DNA from: Porites lobata
Lineage: Eukaryota > Cnidaria > Anthozoa > Scleractinia > Poritidae
Direction of reading: 5' to 3'
Assembly (NCBI GenBank): GCA_942486035.1
Contig: CALNXK010000034.1
Coordinates: 689,501-753,500 of the forward strand
DNA length: 64,000 nt
Positions 24,316 through 37,121 of the stretch are shown in pieces (the stretch's first letter is position 1; every line of letters begins with the position of its first letter). Below the pieces are notes generated by a model. It had not been told where the DNA came from and did no database searches. It saw only the letters and a program-made list of their open reading frames with translations. Made by a program: the position numbers and the translations under genes.

Positions 24316-25136
24316 AGCGACCACCTCCCATAGCGACCTCTTAGATCCAAAACACCAAACTTTTTCCAGTGAAATCACTACCGTTGCAGCCTCTCGTAAA
24401 CTACCACCTCTCGTAAGCGATCGCTCCAGCCTTTTTGGATGACGACCTAAAAATATTTCATTGTTTTTATCCACCTGTAAACGACCACTTGAGCCATGGT
24501 TTGATGTCTATGTTTGCTGTATGCAGTACAATACTCAGGGTGTGCGAAGAACTTGTTGTGACAACATGAAACTACACATATCGTTACTTGGAAGTCGCAT
24601 ACAACGAATTCTCTTACGTATTCGAACCTCGTCTATGAGGGGAAACCCTGAAGTTCGATTCTCGTAAGCGACTTACTTGGTCTAGAATGCACAAGAAGCG
24701 TTTCCGTACGAGCATAAAGCAGGCGAGTAAGAGCGACCACGTAAGGCGTAGCTTGATCTCTATGTTCGTTGTATGTACCTCACTACTAAGAGAATGCGAT
24801 GCATCGCCCAGATTGATGCGACATATACAGGAACTTTGTCCTAAAGCCGGCGGCAAATTTGAAAGGCCGTCACAGAGAAGTGACGCGATATGGGCGAAAC
24901 AGTGCGCGAAATGAGTGCTTTTGGTGACATCATGAAACTATACATACCATAACTTAGTGATTACATGCAGTGAATTCTTTCCAAAAATGTAAATGTGTTC
25001 GGTCCTTTTCTAGGAAGGAATTCCTTGTGGTTCGATTCTCGCAAGCGACCACTAGATGTTCGCATTTTGGATGGTCGCTTACGGGAGGTTTGGCTGTTGG
25101 TGATCCTAATAGTCTATATGGATTTTTCTTTGCTAG
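24316..25136 (+). repeat. duplicated intron-12 segment of xylose isomerase
   Basis: It matches 8401-9074 of the native gene, including the CTCGTAAGCGA repeat element. It has about 120 nt (near 24803-24914) that the native copy lacks. The left border with C1 is abrupt. Confidence 0.8.
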
Positions 25137-25220
25137 GCTTACATCTTGGAACACGGGGAACCAGAGCTTATATCTGGCAAACAGGAGAAATGCGAAGCCA
25201 TCATCAATTTCTTTGTGTAG
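25137..25220 (+). pseudogene. duplicated terminal exon of xylose isomerase
   Basis: It has the same 28 codons as native exon 13 with one Val-to-Ile change (EAIINFFV, then TAG), preceded by TTTGCTAG. It is open, but has no upstream exons. Confidence 0.85.
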
Positions 25221-25595
25221 ACAAACTATGAATAATGAAATCCCGGGAATGAAATGCGTAACTCGCGGTCAGTAATAATACAGACATTAATTACCATAAA
25301 ACTCGTCGTCTTGTGCAACATGATGCTCTAGATGTTAAAGTATATCTCATTTTTTTTAACCTGCAAGGGTTGATAAAAAGTACTACATTTTTAGACGAAT
25401 GGTTTTAAGTAATATATTTTGCAATTAAAGTAGAGGACGATTAAGTGATGGACTTATGTGCGTTATTGAACTTTTTCGGCTTTATAAAAAAAATTCCTGT
25501 GTCTTGCCCCCTTAACATTAGTTCTTTTATTTACTTAAACATTAAGCTAGCCCACTTTCTATTGGATGGAACTCTGACGAGGAACGTAAATGTCA

Positions 25596-28438
25596 TTAAT
25601 GCATCAAAGTTATTATAACTTCACCATCGCCTTTGTTGACCCCCTCCATGTTCTTCTGATCTGTACCGTTATTATATGATCCGCCTCCCCCAGCGGTACC
25701 TTTAGTTTGAGTTCCCACCACTCCCCCACCAGAATAACCTCCCCCTCCCCCTCCATTAACCATAGCAAACCCACCTCCGCCAAAACCACCATGGGAAACT
25801 GGACATGTTCCCCCAGTTCCCCCGTTGGTAAAACTCAACGCCCTTGTTGCAAATGCAACACCGCCTTTCCCATCCCCACTTAGTCCTGCTCCTGCTCCAG
25901 ACCTTAAACTAGAATCACTGTTCCCCGTGTCAGCATTGCAGAGTTGTCCCCCACTGCCCCCTGTTCCTCCACATTGAGTCCCATTGGGTCACCGTCGGTA
26001 TATTGGTTACGTGCTGTTGCTCCTCCCCCTCCCCCTCCGGCAATTATAAGTGGAGTGTTATCAGACAGGGTTACAAACGTTCCACCACCCCCTCCCCCTG
26101 GTCTATCAGGGACGCTTACAGTTGCACCACCCTCCTGTCCGACTAGGATTTTGATTTGAGTTCCTCGGGAAAGCTTGAAAGGTCCTATTATCTTTGCACC
26201 TAAGCCACCAAGTCTCCAAGGAAGCGGATAAGATTGTGTTCCGTCGGTACCATTTCCGCCAGAACCACCTGATGCTTCAATAACGTAAGTTCCAGTCATG
26301 GGCACAGTCCAAATTTGGATTTCGTTGTTTACAGTAACTTTTCCTTCCAGGGACGTTCCTACATATCCAGATATATCACTCGGTCCAGTTTCTTTTTTGG
26401 CGCCAAGTGTCGTAAAGACACATTTATGGTCTGAAAAGAAAAATGTTATAAATTAAATAACTCGGCTGGTGGTCAAATCTTCTCAGTCTTGAAGCAAACT
26501 CAGTAAATTAACACCTACGTTGCTCTTATCTTACCATCATGTTTTCCTCCGGCTGAAAATATTGGCTCCTAAAAAGGATATAAAATGCAGCTCAATTTTG
26601 TGTTATTTCTCTTCTGAACGTTACTTCCCTGGGAGACTTAAGATCTGACGACGGTGACGGCAACGAGAACGGCGACGACCATTAAGCAATAGGTTTAATA
26701 AGCAAACCAACAACTCTGCACATGCATCATGCTTTTTTGTACATTTCTTTGCCACCACCGCACGATTACGACGTTAAAATGGGCCAAATTTCACGTTTCA
26801 TGGAGGACGTATTAAACAAACGACGACCAAATTTTCTTTCCCCTTCTTAACATGGATATTGTTCTCAGGACTTCAACTCCAGGAGAGTTTGCCTACATTT
26901 GAGAAAGTAAGTGAGTTGGACTAATCGAGATGGAGCATAGCTTGCTACCAGGCTGTATTCTTGCTCATCCCCACCAGACAGGTCTGTGCCCAGGAAAGTC
27001 GGAAAACAAGCAAAACCTCTTCAATCAGTGTATGTGTTTTACATAAGGGATCATTTATGTAATTTAAGTTTTTGGGGGTGGGGTGGGGGGGCTTGGGGGT
27101 GGGGTTGGAGGGAATCCAAAACAGAAATCCCAAAACTAGGGTTGAATTTAATAATAGCATTAAGTACTACTCACGCTTAAGTTGACAAACTGTCCAAAGG
27201 TATACCCCCTTCGAGTGGTGAGAGCTCCGTGGATACTCACATCAGTTGCTTCTTTATTTAGTTCACAATCTCCATTTTCGATGTTTTCATAGTTAAAAGA
27301 CATGCAGTTTGACCGTGCCAGACATAATTGTGCGCATGACAGGAGGTCATAAGTCCGCTGTTTGTGAATGGTGTATCCTCTGAGCACGTGATTATCCTTG
27401 GTACTTACAGTAGATGATCTGCGCATGTCTTCCCTTATCAGTAAAAAACTAACTGGAGGGGTAATGTAAATCAAGATGAAAAGTACTTCCATCGTGTATA
27501 CCCTATCGAAAAAGATATTCGAAAAGTAAGTTAGATTTCAAATTTAAGGAAAAACAACAAAGAAACAATTCTAGAGCTATTGTGAACTGCACTGATAAAG
27601 ATAAATTTCCCTTATGGTTGTATTTTTGTAGAAGACATCAAAGCTGTTGCAAATTAAGCCACAGTATCAAGTCGGTTTTAGCCGAGCGAATCAGGGGCAA
27701 AATCCACAGCACATAAGCACTTTAACAAGTTTCTACGAGCCAGTAACAACATAATTTACTGTGAAGAAAGTCTGTGGAAGTCATGTAGTTTTCGTCATGT
27801 CATGAGTGAAGGACAAAGAAAATTTCTTGAGTCTCCAACTGGATTCGAACCTAATATCTTCCAATTACCGGCTGGCTCTCTTTCCCCGGCGCATTCTTAC
27901 GAGCTACGGATAGACTGAAGCCAGACTCGTGAAGAGCACACTACTAGGATCAGCATTGTCAAGAGCGTAAAGTTTGGTAATAAATGAAGGAAATGGAAAA
28001 TTGAACTCTTGTCAATAGCGTTGGGCAAAATCTCAAGTCCCTGACAAAATTTAAACTTGTGACCTTCCAAAGACCAGATCAGTAGGTTCGTGCTCTATTC
28101 TCTGAGAACAGCAATGTGAACATAATGAATGAATAGTTGCTGCTACCATGACTGGCGCATGACTTAAAACCCAGGAAAGACTCAGGAAATGCTGTGTCTT
28201 GCATTCCACCGATGTCACAGTGATGAATGTGCCAAAAAATAAGAAGGGGCTCAATATAGCCCCCTCTTTTGAAGACGTTGCATTGGATCGAAATCAAATT
28301 TAACAATATATATCATGCAATCTTCTATTTAACGTGTCGCCTTATTATCATATGACTTGGTGCTGTACCTTGGATGTCCATATTAGACTATCCAGTATAT
28401 AGATTACCTTACCTTACTTGTGATTTGTGGTGGTTCAT
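25596..28438 (-). pseudogene. GRP-A2: PAN + glycine-rich paralogue broken by a 16-bp deletion
   Basis: Exons: 28438-28413 (ATG, MNHHKSQV + 2 nt), 27502-27175 (PAN), 26568-26535 (34 nt), 26430-25596. The first three match A1 in length and phase. The last is 835 nt instead of 851: 16 nt are missing between 25985 and 25986, at CATTGGGTC where other copies read CATTCGCTGTCGCCTGACCTGGGTC. Translation shifts after DGDP and stops about 30 residues later, losing the C-terminal half of the glycine domain including two Cys. Downstream, the original frame is still open to its stop, so the loss is recent. A shortened secreted product is possible. It follows A1 in domain content and splice sites. Confidence 0.8.
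27828..27918 (-). mobile_element. tRNA-derived SINE fragment in intron 1 of GRP-A2
   Basis: B box GGTTCGAATCC on the - strand at 27841-27851 and A-box-like CCGTAGCTCGTAAGAATGCGCC near 27895-27912. It is orthologous to the copy in A1. Confidence 0.6.
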
Positions 28439-30346
28439 TTGTTTACGCGGATTCTGATGATACGAAGCAAAAGACTTGTGCTTCCTAACAGCCCTGAATG
28501 AGAAATAATGACTCTGGAGCTCTCGTTTGACCCTCTCGGCAACCTTCTCATTTTCTAATATCAACAGATTGATTTCTGTTTACATATCAAGCTGACATTC
28601 ATTGTTTATGCCGGGATGGAGAAAGATAAGCTTTATCTAACCTACTGGAGCTGCAAAACGTTTATGAGGCTAAGAGACAACATTTTCCTTCAAAAACTTT
28701 TTTCAGGGAAGAACAAGTGTAGATAAAAATTACTGAGATCCTGTATTTTTGTACAAAATTTTAGTTGTGCTGTATTTGCTCTTAGCTTTTTCTGGTTATG
28801 AGTGCTTTACAACCTTCACGAAGCTTAGGAACGAAACCTTTCTTGAAAGAATTTTTTGGGGTCATGAAATGATTTGTAGACTCTAGTTTAGGGCACGTAT
28901 TCTCGGAATGACTTAATCTTTTATTTTTTTATTTTTTTTACTCCGGCGATGAACGTTACATATCTGTTTTGATATTTTTGGTATTATTCTCTCGGATGGG
29001 TAACTTACATTTTCACTGGTGCAATTCAATCTGTTCGTACCGAAAACCCCACCTGTACAAAGAAAGAACCACGACGACAACAGAACAAGAAGAGAGTCAA
29101 CAGTTAGCTTTGCTATATTGAGTCAGAATTTTTTAACTGTAGTTAATTGGGTGATTTTCCAAATTTCCCCGGCAACTGTGAACAAAGCAATAAACAAAGC
29201 CAATGGAAAAATTAAGAATTACAATAGAAACTGGGGGAGGGGCGCATTTCTATTGTTTTTTCTACCCCTCCCCCTCGACTAGTGTGTACAACATTTGATG
29301 GCTCCAAATCGATTGATTTATAGATTCATTTCGGCCTCTTTTAGAGTGACACATCCCTGTCTGAAATGGAAAATCGAACACGCTAAACTACAAAACAATG
29401 TAGGATCTATTAGAATCAAAACAATTCCTGCGTGGGTGACTCCCGTATGAAAGCAACAGGAATGATCGGTAGAAAATGAAATTTTAACCCTGAAGGAGAC
29501 CAGTCTAGTAAAACAAAATTATTTTTCTGTTCTGATTTACCTAATAAGTAACAAAGTCTGCAATTTACGCCGGCCCTAGGCGAAGAGCATCTTTCATGAG
29601 GAAGTCTCTCCAAGGAACAATTCCGCGCGCGCCTTTGCAAGGACTATAAACTTCAGTCATGAGCGAAATAGAGCTTTTATCTTTCACACAGGAAAAAATT
29701 TGAAGCCACCGTCAATTTCTTTCGACACTCCGTTCTCCTCCGAACCTACACTGAACTTTGCAACATCTTCTCTAATTTTCTGATGTCAACAGATTTGATT
29801 TCTATTAAAACTCCACAGACATTTTATTGTTGTGTCTGGCAAGAGAACGGGTTTAGGGATTTCAACCTCTCTATGAGCCTCAGAGATAGCAGATTTTTCA
29901 AAAGAATTTTGTTTAGGTTAAAACAGGTGCTGATAAAAGCTATCACCTTTCCTTTCTTATAATATTTAAGTTTTATTGCGCCTAGTTTATTTCAGTGTGT
30001 TTAGCCTGTGTACAGACGCCTCTTTCGCTAAAAAAATGTCGGGGAGTTTCTAGAGGAGGGGGCGGCTGTACACGGACTAATTTGGGTTACAAGTATGACA
30101 AGACTTTTCGGAGCAGATAGGGATACGACGTGTTAGAATTCTAACTATGCAGGATTCTAATCCTTTTTTTAACCATTACCGCCTCGCTTCGTCTAGTACT
30201 TTTGATAATAAGAATTGTGATGAGATAAATAAATTTACTTTGATTTTGTACCGAAAACTCATCATGCAATTCCACAGTAATAGACTACTATGGTTTTTCC
30301 ATCTATTTTATCTTCTCCCGCCGACAAATTTCCGCTATTATGATCC
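28439..30346. other. 5' flank of GRP-A2, no gene seen
   Basis: Collinear with the A1 5' flank (12363-14330), with small indels. It holds one hairpin repeat at 30002. I see no coding exon. Confidence 0.5.
30002..30079. repeat. GTGTACAGACGC foldback element (A2 copy)
   Basis: Arms TAGCCTGTGTACAGACGCC and GGCGGCTGTACACGGACTA. Orthologous to 13933. Confidence 0.6.
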
Positions 30347-31424
30347 CGGCATAGTAAATCGAACGTTCGAAAATCGAACTCAATCGAACTCAATCGAACT
30401 CAATCCGTGGATTGAGTTCGATGGAGTTCGGCAATCGAACGAAATCGAACACCACACTTTCAGTGAGTTCGATTTCCGAACAAATCGAATTCAATCGAAC
30501 AAATCGAACTTAATCGAACTCAATCCATCTGATTGTGTTCGATTGAGTTCGGAAACCGAACTCAATCGAACACAATTAAATGGATTGAGTTCGATTGGCT
30601 CTGGTGAACCTATACAAAGCAAGCCCAAAACAAGCCCGTCAAAGCAAGTTTTTCTTGCGCTTTTTTTACTATTTATTCACGAGTTCCTTGACAGCATACA
30701 TTCAATGCTTCGGCTCGCCTTGTTGAAAACTTTAGGATAATTGGGACATTGATACCACCTCCTCTTTGGCAGCGACCTTTAGGATCATCAAATGGTGGCC
30801 TACAGACCCTACTAAAGGTGAAAAGTATACATAAGTTTTGCTTCCCCTGTTTTTCATAAGGGTTGCTTGAGGCAAATTAATATATTCGCGAATCCCTTAC
30901 AAACATCTTCACTTACCAAGTTATCGAAGCATTTACAGGCCACAGGGAAGCAACCAGTTCACGTTGAAGGTGACCTAATTGTCCGCGCTCGTTTGCAATT
31001 CGGAATTAAGGCACGGCCTTTCTCGCCTATTTTCTTTAAAACCCTGAAAACTTCGCCATCCTTGACATCAAAGCGGCATTCCTAGTAGCCTTTGACTATA
31101 CATTTGAAGCTTACGATCCACAACACATCTGAAGCCATTTCTGCGGAATTTCTTCGTTTACGAAAAACACGTGCGCTACACTCAGGGCTGAAGTAGCTCG
31201 AGCTTCTAAGATCTGGTAATGGATTTTCAACGTCTGTTTTACATAAACCACGAGTTCGAAAATCGAACGTTCGATTGGGTTCGATTGATTTTTTTTCTTT
31301 TCGGTGAGTTCGATTTCGTTCGATTGCCGAACTCAATCGAACTCAATCCACCGATTGAGTTCGATTGAGTTCGATTTAGTTCGATTGAAATTTAGTTCGA
31401 TTGGGTTCGATTTACTATGCCGCG
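30347..31424. mobile_element. ~1.08-kb element with GTTCGATT-array arms
   Basis: The ends CGGCATAGTAAATCGAAC and GTTCGATTTACTATGCCG are exact 18-bp inverted repeats. TATGATCC (30339-30346) and TATGATTC (31425-31432) flank it, an 8-bp duplication with one mismatch. A1 and A3 have the empty site. Both arms are dense in AATCGAACTC-type repeats in opposite orientation, so the element can fold on itself. The core has no recognisable transposase. It is non-autonomous, with an 8-bp duplication as seen in hAT-like elements. Confidence 0.75.
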
Positions 31425-31860
31425 TATGATTCATTATATATGTTCAGAAAATGCCTCAGAGACTTTCTTTAGAAACTTACTACTTTATTCATTTCTCTGA
31501 GATTTGTTTTACGTTTAGTCATTATGTGTGCTTAAAACTAATCTACAAAACCTGATTAAATGAGATTACTTTTAAAACTCATGAATGTACTTGAAATCGC
31601 ACCACCTTGATTATCGTTAGGGGGGAGGGATAAAAGTATGCCGTCTAGGTAATGAGTCCAAAATGGCATTTTTGGTTTGATTATTTAAATTACGCCTTGC
31701 TAAAGCTACAAACATGAAGCGTAAAGCAGTTTTTGTTTCGGTTTCGCAGGTACAGTCTACTGGTGAATAGAGAGACAATGGATATGCTGCTAGAAAAGGG
31801 CTACGTATATTTACATCAATGAGAGACTACCTTGCTACTGAGGAAGAGTCTTTTTTAAGT

Positions 31861-32092
31861 TTAATGTTTCAAAGTTACTGTAACTTTACCATCGCCTTTA
31901 TTAACACCCGCTATGTTCTGCTCCCCCACCGGAAAAACCGCCCCCGCCCCCGAAGTACAATGGTAGCCACAACCCCGCCAAAACACCCAGGGGAAGCCGG
32001 ACATGTTCCCCCAGTCCCCCCGTTGGAAACTCAACGATCTTGTTACAATTCCACTATCGCTTTCCCATCTCCTCTTAATCCTGTTCCTCTAG
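31861..32092 (-). pseudogene. D2: truncated glycine-rich exon fragment
   Basis: Same structure as D1: the 3' part of the glycine exon with the GTTCTGCT/CCCCCACCGG internal deletion, joined at CCTGTTCCT to xylose isomerase exon 13. Confidence 0.75.
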
Positions 32093-32185
32093 GCTTACAT
32101 CTTGCGCATCTTGGAACACGAGGAACCAGAGCTTATATCTGGCAAACAGGAGAAATGTGAAGCCATCGTCAATTTCTTTGTCTAG
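32093..32185 (+). pseudogene. duplicated terminal exon of xylose isomerase (31-codon form)
   Basis: AYILRILEHEEPEL... to NFFV and TAG, with the same 9-nt in-frame insertion as at 14973. Open but isolated. Confidence 0.85.
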
Positions 32186-32545
32186 GCAAACTATGAGTAC
32201 TGAAATCTTGGGAATAAAATACGTAACATAACGGACAGCAATAATACAGGCGTTAATGACCATAGAACTCGTCGTATTGTGAAACATGATGCGCAAGTTG
32301 AAAGACTATATTTCACCAAAGGGTTGATAAAATTACAGTTGTTTTAGACGAAGAATAGGTTGAAAGTAACATGTATTTTTCTTCATTAAAGTACAGGAAG
32401 ATTAAGTGACACTTACGAGCATTATTGAATTTTTCCAACTCTAATTCCTGTCTTACCGTCCTAACATAAGTTCTTTGATCTACTTGAACATTAAGCTAGC
32501 CCCATTTTCTTTGGGTTGGAACTCTGACGAGGAACGTAAATAACA

Positions 32546-35500
32546 TTAACGTATCAAAGTTATTATAACTTCACCATCGCCTTTGTTGACCCCCGCCATG
32601 TTCTTCTGATCTGTACCAGCATTATATGATCCCCCTCCCCCAGCGGTACCTTTAGTTAGAGTTCCCACTACTCCCCCACCAGAATAACCACCCCCTCCCC
32701 CTCCAAGTACCATGGAAGCCCCACCCCCGCCAAAACCACCACGGGAAGTCGGACATGTTCCCCCAGTTCCCCCGTTAGAGAAACTCAACGATCCTGTTAC
32801 AATTCCAATACCGCTTTTCCCATCCCCTGTTAATCCTGATCCTCCGCTGGCCATTAAACTAGAATCGCTGTTCCCCGTGTCAGCATTGCAGACTTGTCCC
32901 CCACTGCCCCCTGCTCCTCCACACTGAGTCCCATTCGCTGTCGCCTGACCTGGGTCACCGTCGGTAAATTGGTTACGTGCTGTTCCTCCTCCTCCTCCTC
33001 CACCGGCAATTATAAGTGGAGTGTCATCGGACAGGGTTACAAACGTTCCACCACCCCCTCCCCCTGGTCTATCTGTGTAGTCCATAGTTGCACCACCCTC
33101 CTGTCCGATTAGGATTTTAATTTGACTTCCCCGGGAAAGTTTGAAGGATCCTATTATCTTTGCGCCTAAGCCACCAAGCGTCCAAGAAAGCGGATAAGAT
33201 TGTGTTCCATCTGTACCATTTCCTCCAGAACCACCTGTTGCTTCAATAAGGTAAGTTCCAGTCACAGGTACTGTCCAAATTTGGATTCCGTTGTTTAAAG
33301 TAACTTTTCCTTCCAGGGACGTTCCAGCATATCCATATATATCAGTCGGTCCAGTTTCTCCTCTGGCACCCAGTGTCGTAAAGACGTATTTATGGTCTGA
33401 AGTAATTAGAGAAAAGGTGAATAATCACTAACGTGTCTAGGACAAAGGAAGAGTTAAAGGAGGTCAATCTAATTACTACTAAACAACTGGGACCAAGTAA
33501 ACCATCATCTGCTTGTCTGTTAACTCACCATTTCGTTCTCCGCCGGCTGAAATATCAGGCCCCTAAAATGAACAAGGAAGTCCAGGTCAATTTGTAGACT
33601 AAAGAAATGTCCAACGCTAGGAGTACAATGCTAAATCTGTACTTGTTATTTTCTTACTTCTATACAGCTATTCCTTTTAAAGTTTTCAGATAGCATATGC
33701 GACGAGACCGTATACCATTTATAGAGGACGTGTGCTATAATTTGTGAATTTGCCTAAGCTAGGCTCTTGTACTTTCTCATTTTTTGAACGTATTGTTCAA
33801 ATTAACTTTGCTCACAAAAATTGCTACTCCTGAGAACTTTTACTCCCTTTTTGGGGGGGAATAAGTCCCAGAGCTCCTCGCTCAAGCTCCACACCCTATC
33901 TGCATGTGCATCAACTGTGAATATAAATTTCAACTTGCTTGTGAAAGAATGTAGATATAGAAAGGACCATGTATATTTGTAATATCTTTTTGAAACGTTA
34001 GGCTTGCAATGTACTTTCTTTTCTCTACTTGCGTGGAAGAGCAACTTAGGTTTTTTTGAAGGGGAGGGGGAGAGGGTCGATGTGGCATAAAACCAATAAG
34101 CCCAAAGAGCGAAACGTTTGTACGTTCTGAAAAAAATCGAGGCATTAAGATCATGTTTCTTATTCATTTCTTTTGCTAAACACCATCAAGGTGTTGAGGC
34201 TAAGTTTTAAGGGAGGGTGATGTACTTAATCGGGCGTGCCCATTTTAAGTTATATTGCTGACTAGCAAAGTGTCATATAAAGAAGATGCTGCACAGTCAG
34301 GTTTGACATATGAAAGATATGATGAACAGTTTGATGTGTTTTAATAGAGTTCCGTATTCATTTCTTTGTTAAGAAAACTTATTTCAACCGAGTCTGGCTG
34401 ACAAAAGAATGTATTAAACAGTGAAGTTAATGAATTTTTTTTTAAGTTGTGTCCACGAACTGTCCAAAAGTATACCCTCTTCGAGCGGTGAGTGCGACTA
34501 CAATGCTTGCATGTGAAACTTCTCTGTCCAACTCGCAAACTCCATTTTCGATGTTTTGGTAATTTTGTTTTTTTTTGGGGGTTGGGGTGGGGTTGGAGGG
34601 AATCAAAAACAGAAATCCCAAAACGAGGGTTGAATTTAATAATAGCGTTAAGTACTACTCACGCTTAAGTTGACAAACTGTCCAAAGGTATACCCTCTTT
34701 GAGTGGTGAGAGCTCCTTGGATACTCGCATCAGTTGCTTCTTTATTTAGTTCACAATCTCCATTTTCGATGTTTTGGTAATTAAACGACATGCATATTAT
34801 GCGTGCCAAGCATAGCTGTGCGCATGACAGGAAGTCATAAGTCTGTTGTTTGTGAATGGTGTGACCTCTCAGCACGTGATCTTCTGTTGTGTTCACAGTA
34901 GACGAGCGACGCATGTCAGTCCGTATCAGTAGCAACCCAACAGGGGTGATGAAAGTCGTTAAAGCAAAAAGTAGCCCTAAGATCAGGAATTTCCTACGAA
35001 AAAAATATAGCAACTGTTGAATTTAAAATTCAAAAAGAATAGAAAAACAAATTGAAGTTAAAAACAAAATAAAACCACGATAACTTTTCTACCTTTCCTT
35101 TTCTGAAAGCTTTCAGGGATGCTTATTTTTTGAAAATACGCGAAAATAATTAAGTCCAATCTGCTTTTCGTAGTCATGCTCGAATCTAAAGGTTTCTGTT
35201 GTGTCTATTGCATATCATTTGACCATGCTCATATATTTCGCTTACTTCCTATCGCCCTACAGAGCTATATTTTTGGAAAATAAAACAAAAAAAATAAGAA
35301 CTTATTTTTTTTTAAATAAATTGAAGAGCAGGGACAATATTCTTCATCGAACTGAGAAATAGAACTAAGTTTGCTACGACGTTTTTCTCTTTCAATGATG
35401 ATTTACAGTATTCAATGTTAACTTTTCCCCAAAATGAACTTTTATTGGATAAAACGGTTCTCACGTGGGACTGCCGGAGCTCAGTGGTGCTTGCAACCTG

Positions 35501-35874
35501 CTTTTTCTCTTAAAATCCGTCGAGTTTTCATCCCAGCTAGCGCGCAGTTTGCAAAAATGACGCTACACTAAGGGCTGGATTGGGACGAATCGGTTTAACC
35601 AGTCTGAACAGCACCAACTCGGGCCCAGTTATGACCTTTTCTCAGTTCGGAGCTAACAACTGGTCTATTTATTGCCGAACGAAAGAGATTGCGATAGCAA
35701 AAGAAAAACACGTTATGTGCATCTGCATGGCCTCCTCCGTCAGGTGAAATATGTGTTCTTCGGCTCCACTTTTATTGCCACAGCCCGTACTGACTTAACA
35801 ATATAGTTGTGACTAAACTATATTTTGATTACAAAAAAAGGTTATTTTATGACTTACCATGAGATTGACGACAT
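32546..35874 (-). CDS. GRP-B2: PAN + glycine-rich paralogue, complete, chimeric PAN exon
   Basis: Exons: 35874-35858 (ATG, MSSIS + 2 nt), 34993-34663, 33562-33529 (34 nt), 33396-32546. The total is 1233 nt, 410 aa, open. The N-terminal half is B-like (GLLFALTTFITPVGLLLI signal; LSCAQLC; CMSFNY). The C-terminal half of the PAN exon is A-like (KEATDASIQGALTTQRGYTFGQFVNLS). The switch lies at CTCCATTTTCGATGTTTT, near 34760-34778. The glycine domain starts YVFTTLGARGETGPT and differs from its relatives mainly in short loops (ATMDYTDRPG; a second loop around 32820-32870). It ends NKGDGEVIITLIR. A secreted protein of unknown partner. The A-type end restores the normal GTGAGT donor and keeps the frame. 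Confidence 0.82.
34449..34563 (-). pseudogene. partial B-type PAN exon left by recombination
   Basis: This is the 3' part of a B PAN exon (reads back from ATTACCAAAACATCG through CAGTTCGTGGACACA). Its donor is lost (ACTTAAAAA in place of AGTGTGAGT). It stops exactly at the GATGTTTTGGTAATT motif at which the intact B2 exon changes type. An A-derived segment of about 210 bp lies between the two. Confidence 0.75.
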
Positions 35875-37121
35875 ATTGAATGCTGATCTCTTTAAGACTC
35901 CGTTCAATACGAGCTGTTCTAATTGAAAGCAAAATTTTCGCTACAACACGGGAAGTTCTTTTTCCTGGCGTCTGGCAGCTGCTGATACGATTGCTGCCAT
36001 TTACTGAACTGAAAGCGTTGCTTGCAAAGTAAATTAAATGTGAAGTAAATTTTGGCTGTGTGCATTATTCAAGGGTGATTATTGAAATGATGTTTCTCAC
36101 CCAATTTTTAAAAAGTTCTTCCGTATCTTTTAAAATTATTATAACAATTTAAAGATAGAAATAACAAAAATGTACTTTGAAAATCATGTGATATTCACGC
36201 GTGGGACTTGTTTAATCTATTAAGCCGAATAGTAAGTGCAAGCATTTGGTTCAGGTGAGGCGAATAATGACTACTGCTTTTTAATTTATACGAGCCGAGG
36301 AAACATTTTCCGTATCAGATGTGATGAAAATAATTGATTGATATTAACAAACGATTGCACAAAATGTTAGTCAAATATAAAACCTCATGTCTGTTATAGT
36401 CAGCTAATTATGAATGGTTGTATTTCAGTGGCAGCAATAAAGGCATCTTATATGCTTTTACCAAGTTATTTCATAAAACAAAGGGTAGATCTTGGTGGAT
36501 GATTATCAGTTGGTGTAATTACGAACGTTAACAACGTTCAATGTTTGTTCAAAGCCATCTGTTCATGAAAAAAGCAAAATGTAAACGTGTTCCTTCGGGA
36601 ATTAAAACTTATGAGCACTCTGTTGCTAAAAAGCTGTCAAAATTGACCTGTACTCCTACTGAATATTTTTTGGTTGTTTCTCAGAACTGACGTTACGCTA
36701 AATAAGTAGAAAAACATCCCTTGATGAAATTACTCTAAAAATTGAAAAAAGGAAGAAAGGCTTTGTCGAGGAAGAAAGCAAAGAAGGACCAGACCGGTTG
36801 CCGTGCAACTTCCTCAAAAGGCAACGTGGCTAAATTATATCCGCGGCCGTGTTCAATAGTTGTATTTACGCATGCAGCCTGTGCTGGACTCAATAAAGCA
36901 AGGAATTCAACGAGACGCTCCGTAAAAAAACATGACTAAAGCTGGCAAGTCTGTGATTTCTCACAGCCACTCATTGTATTTCTTTCATTTCTTTTATTTA
37001 CCGGTTAAGACCCCCTTCGCCCTCACATCAGACATTTTCCCTCATGCATCACCTTCCATTTTATTTCATTCTCTGAAAATCGACATATCGCAATACCGTT
37101 GGTCTTATGATCAGTTTTAAA
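35875..37121. other. 5' flank of GRP-B2, no gene seen
   Basis: Collinear with the B1 flank but lacking the stem-loop block and the 303-bp element. It contains the empty site at 36340. No coding exon seen. Confidence 0.5.

Noticed and set aside
30147..30740. 197-codon open frame rich in Asn, Arg and Ser
   Set aside because: Most of it is the GTTCGATT/AATCGAAC repeat arm of the element at 30347; the A1 and A3 flanks do not support it.
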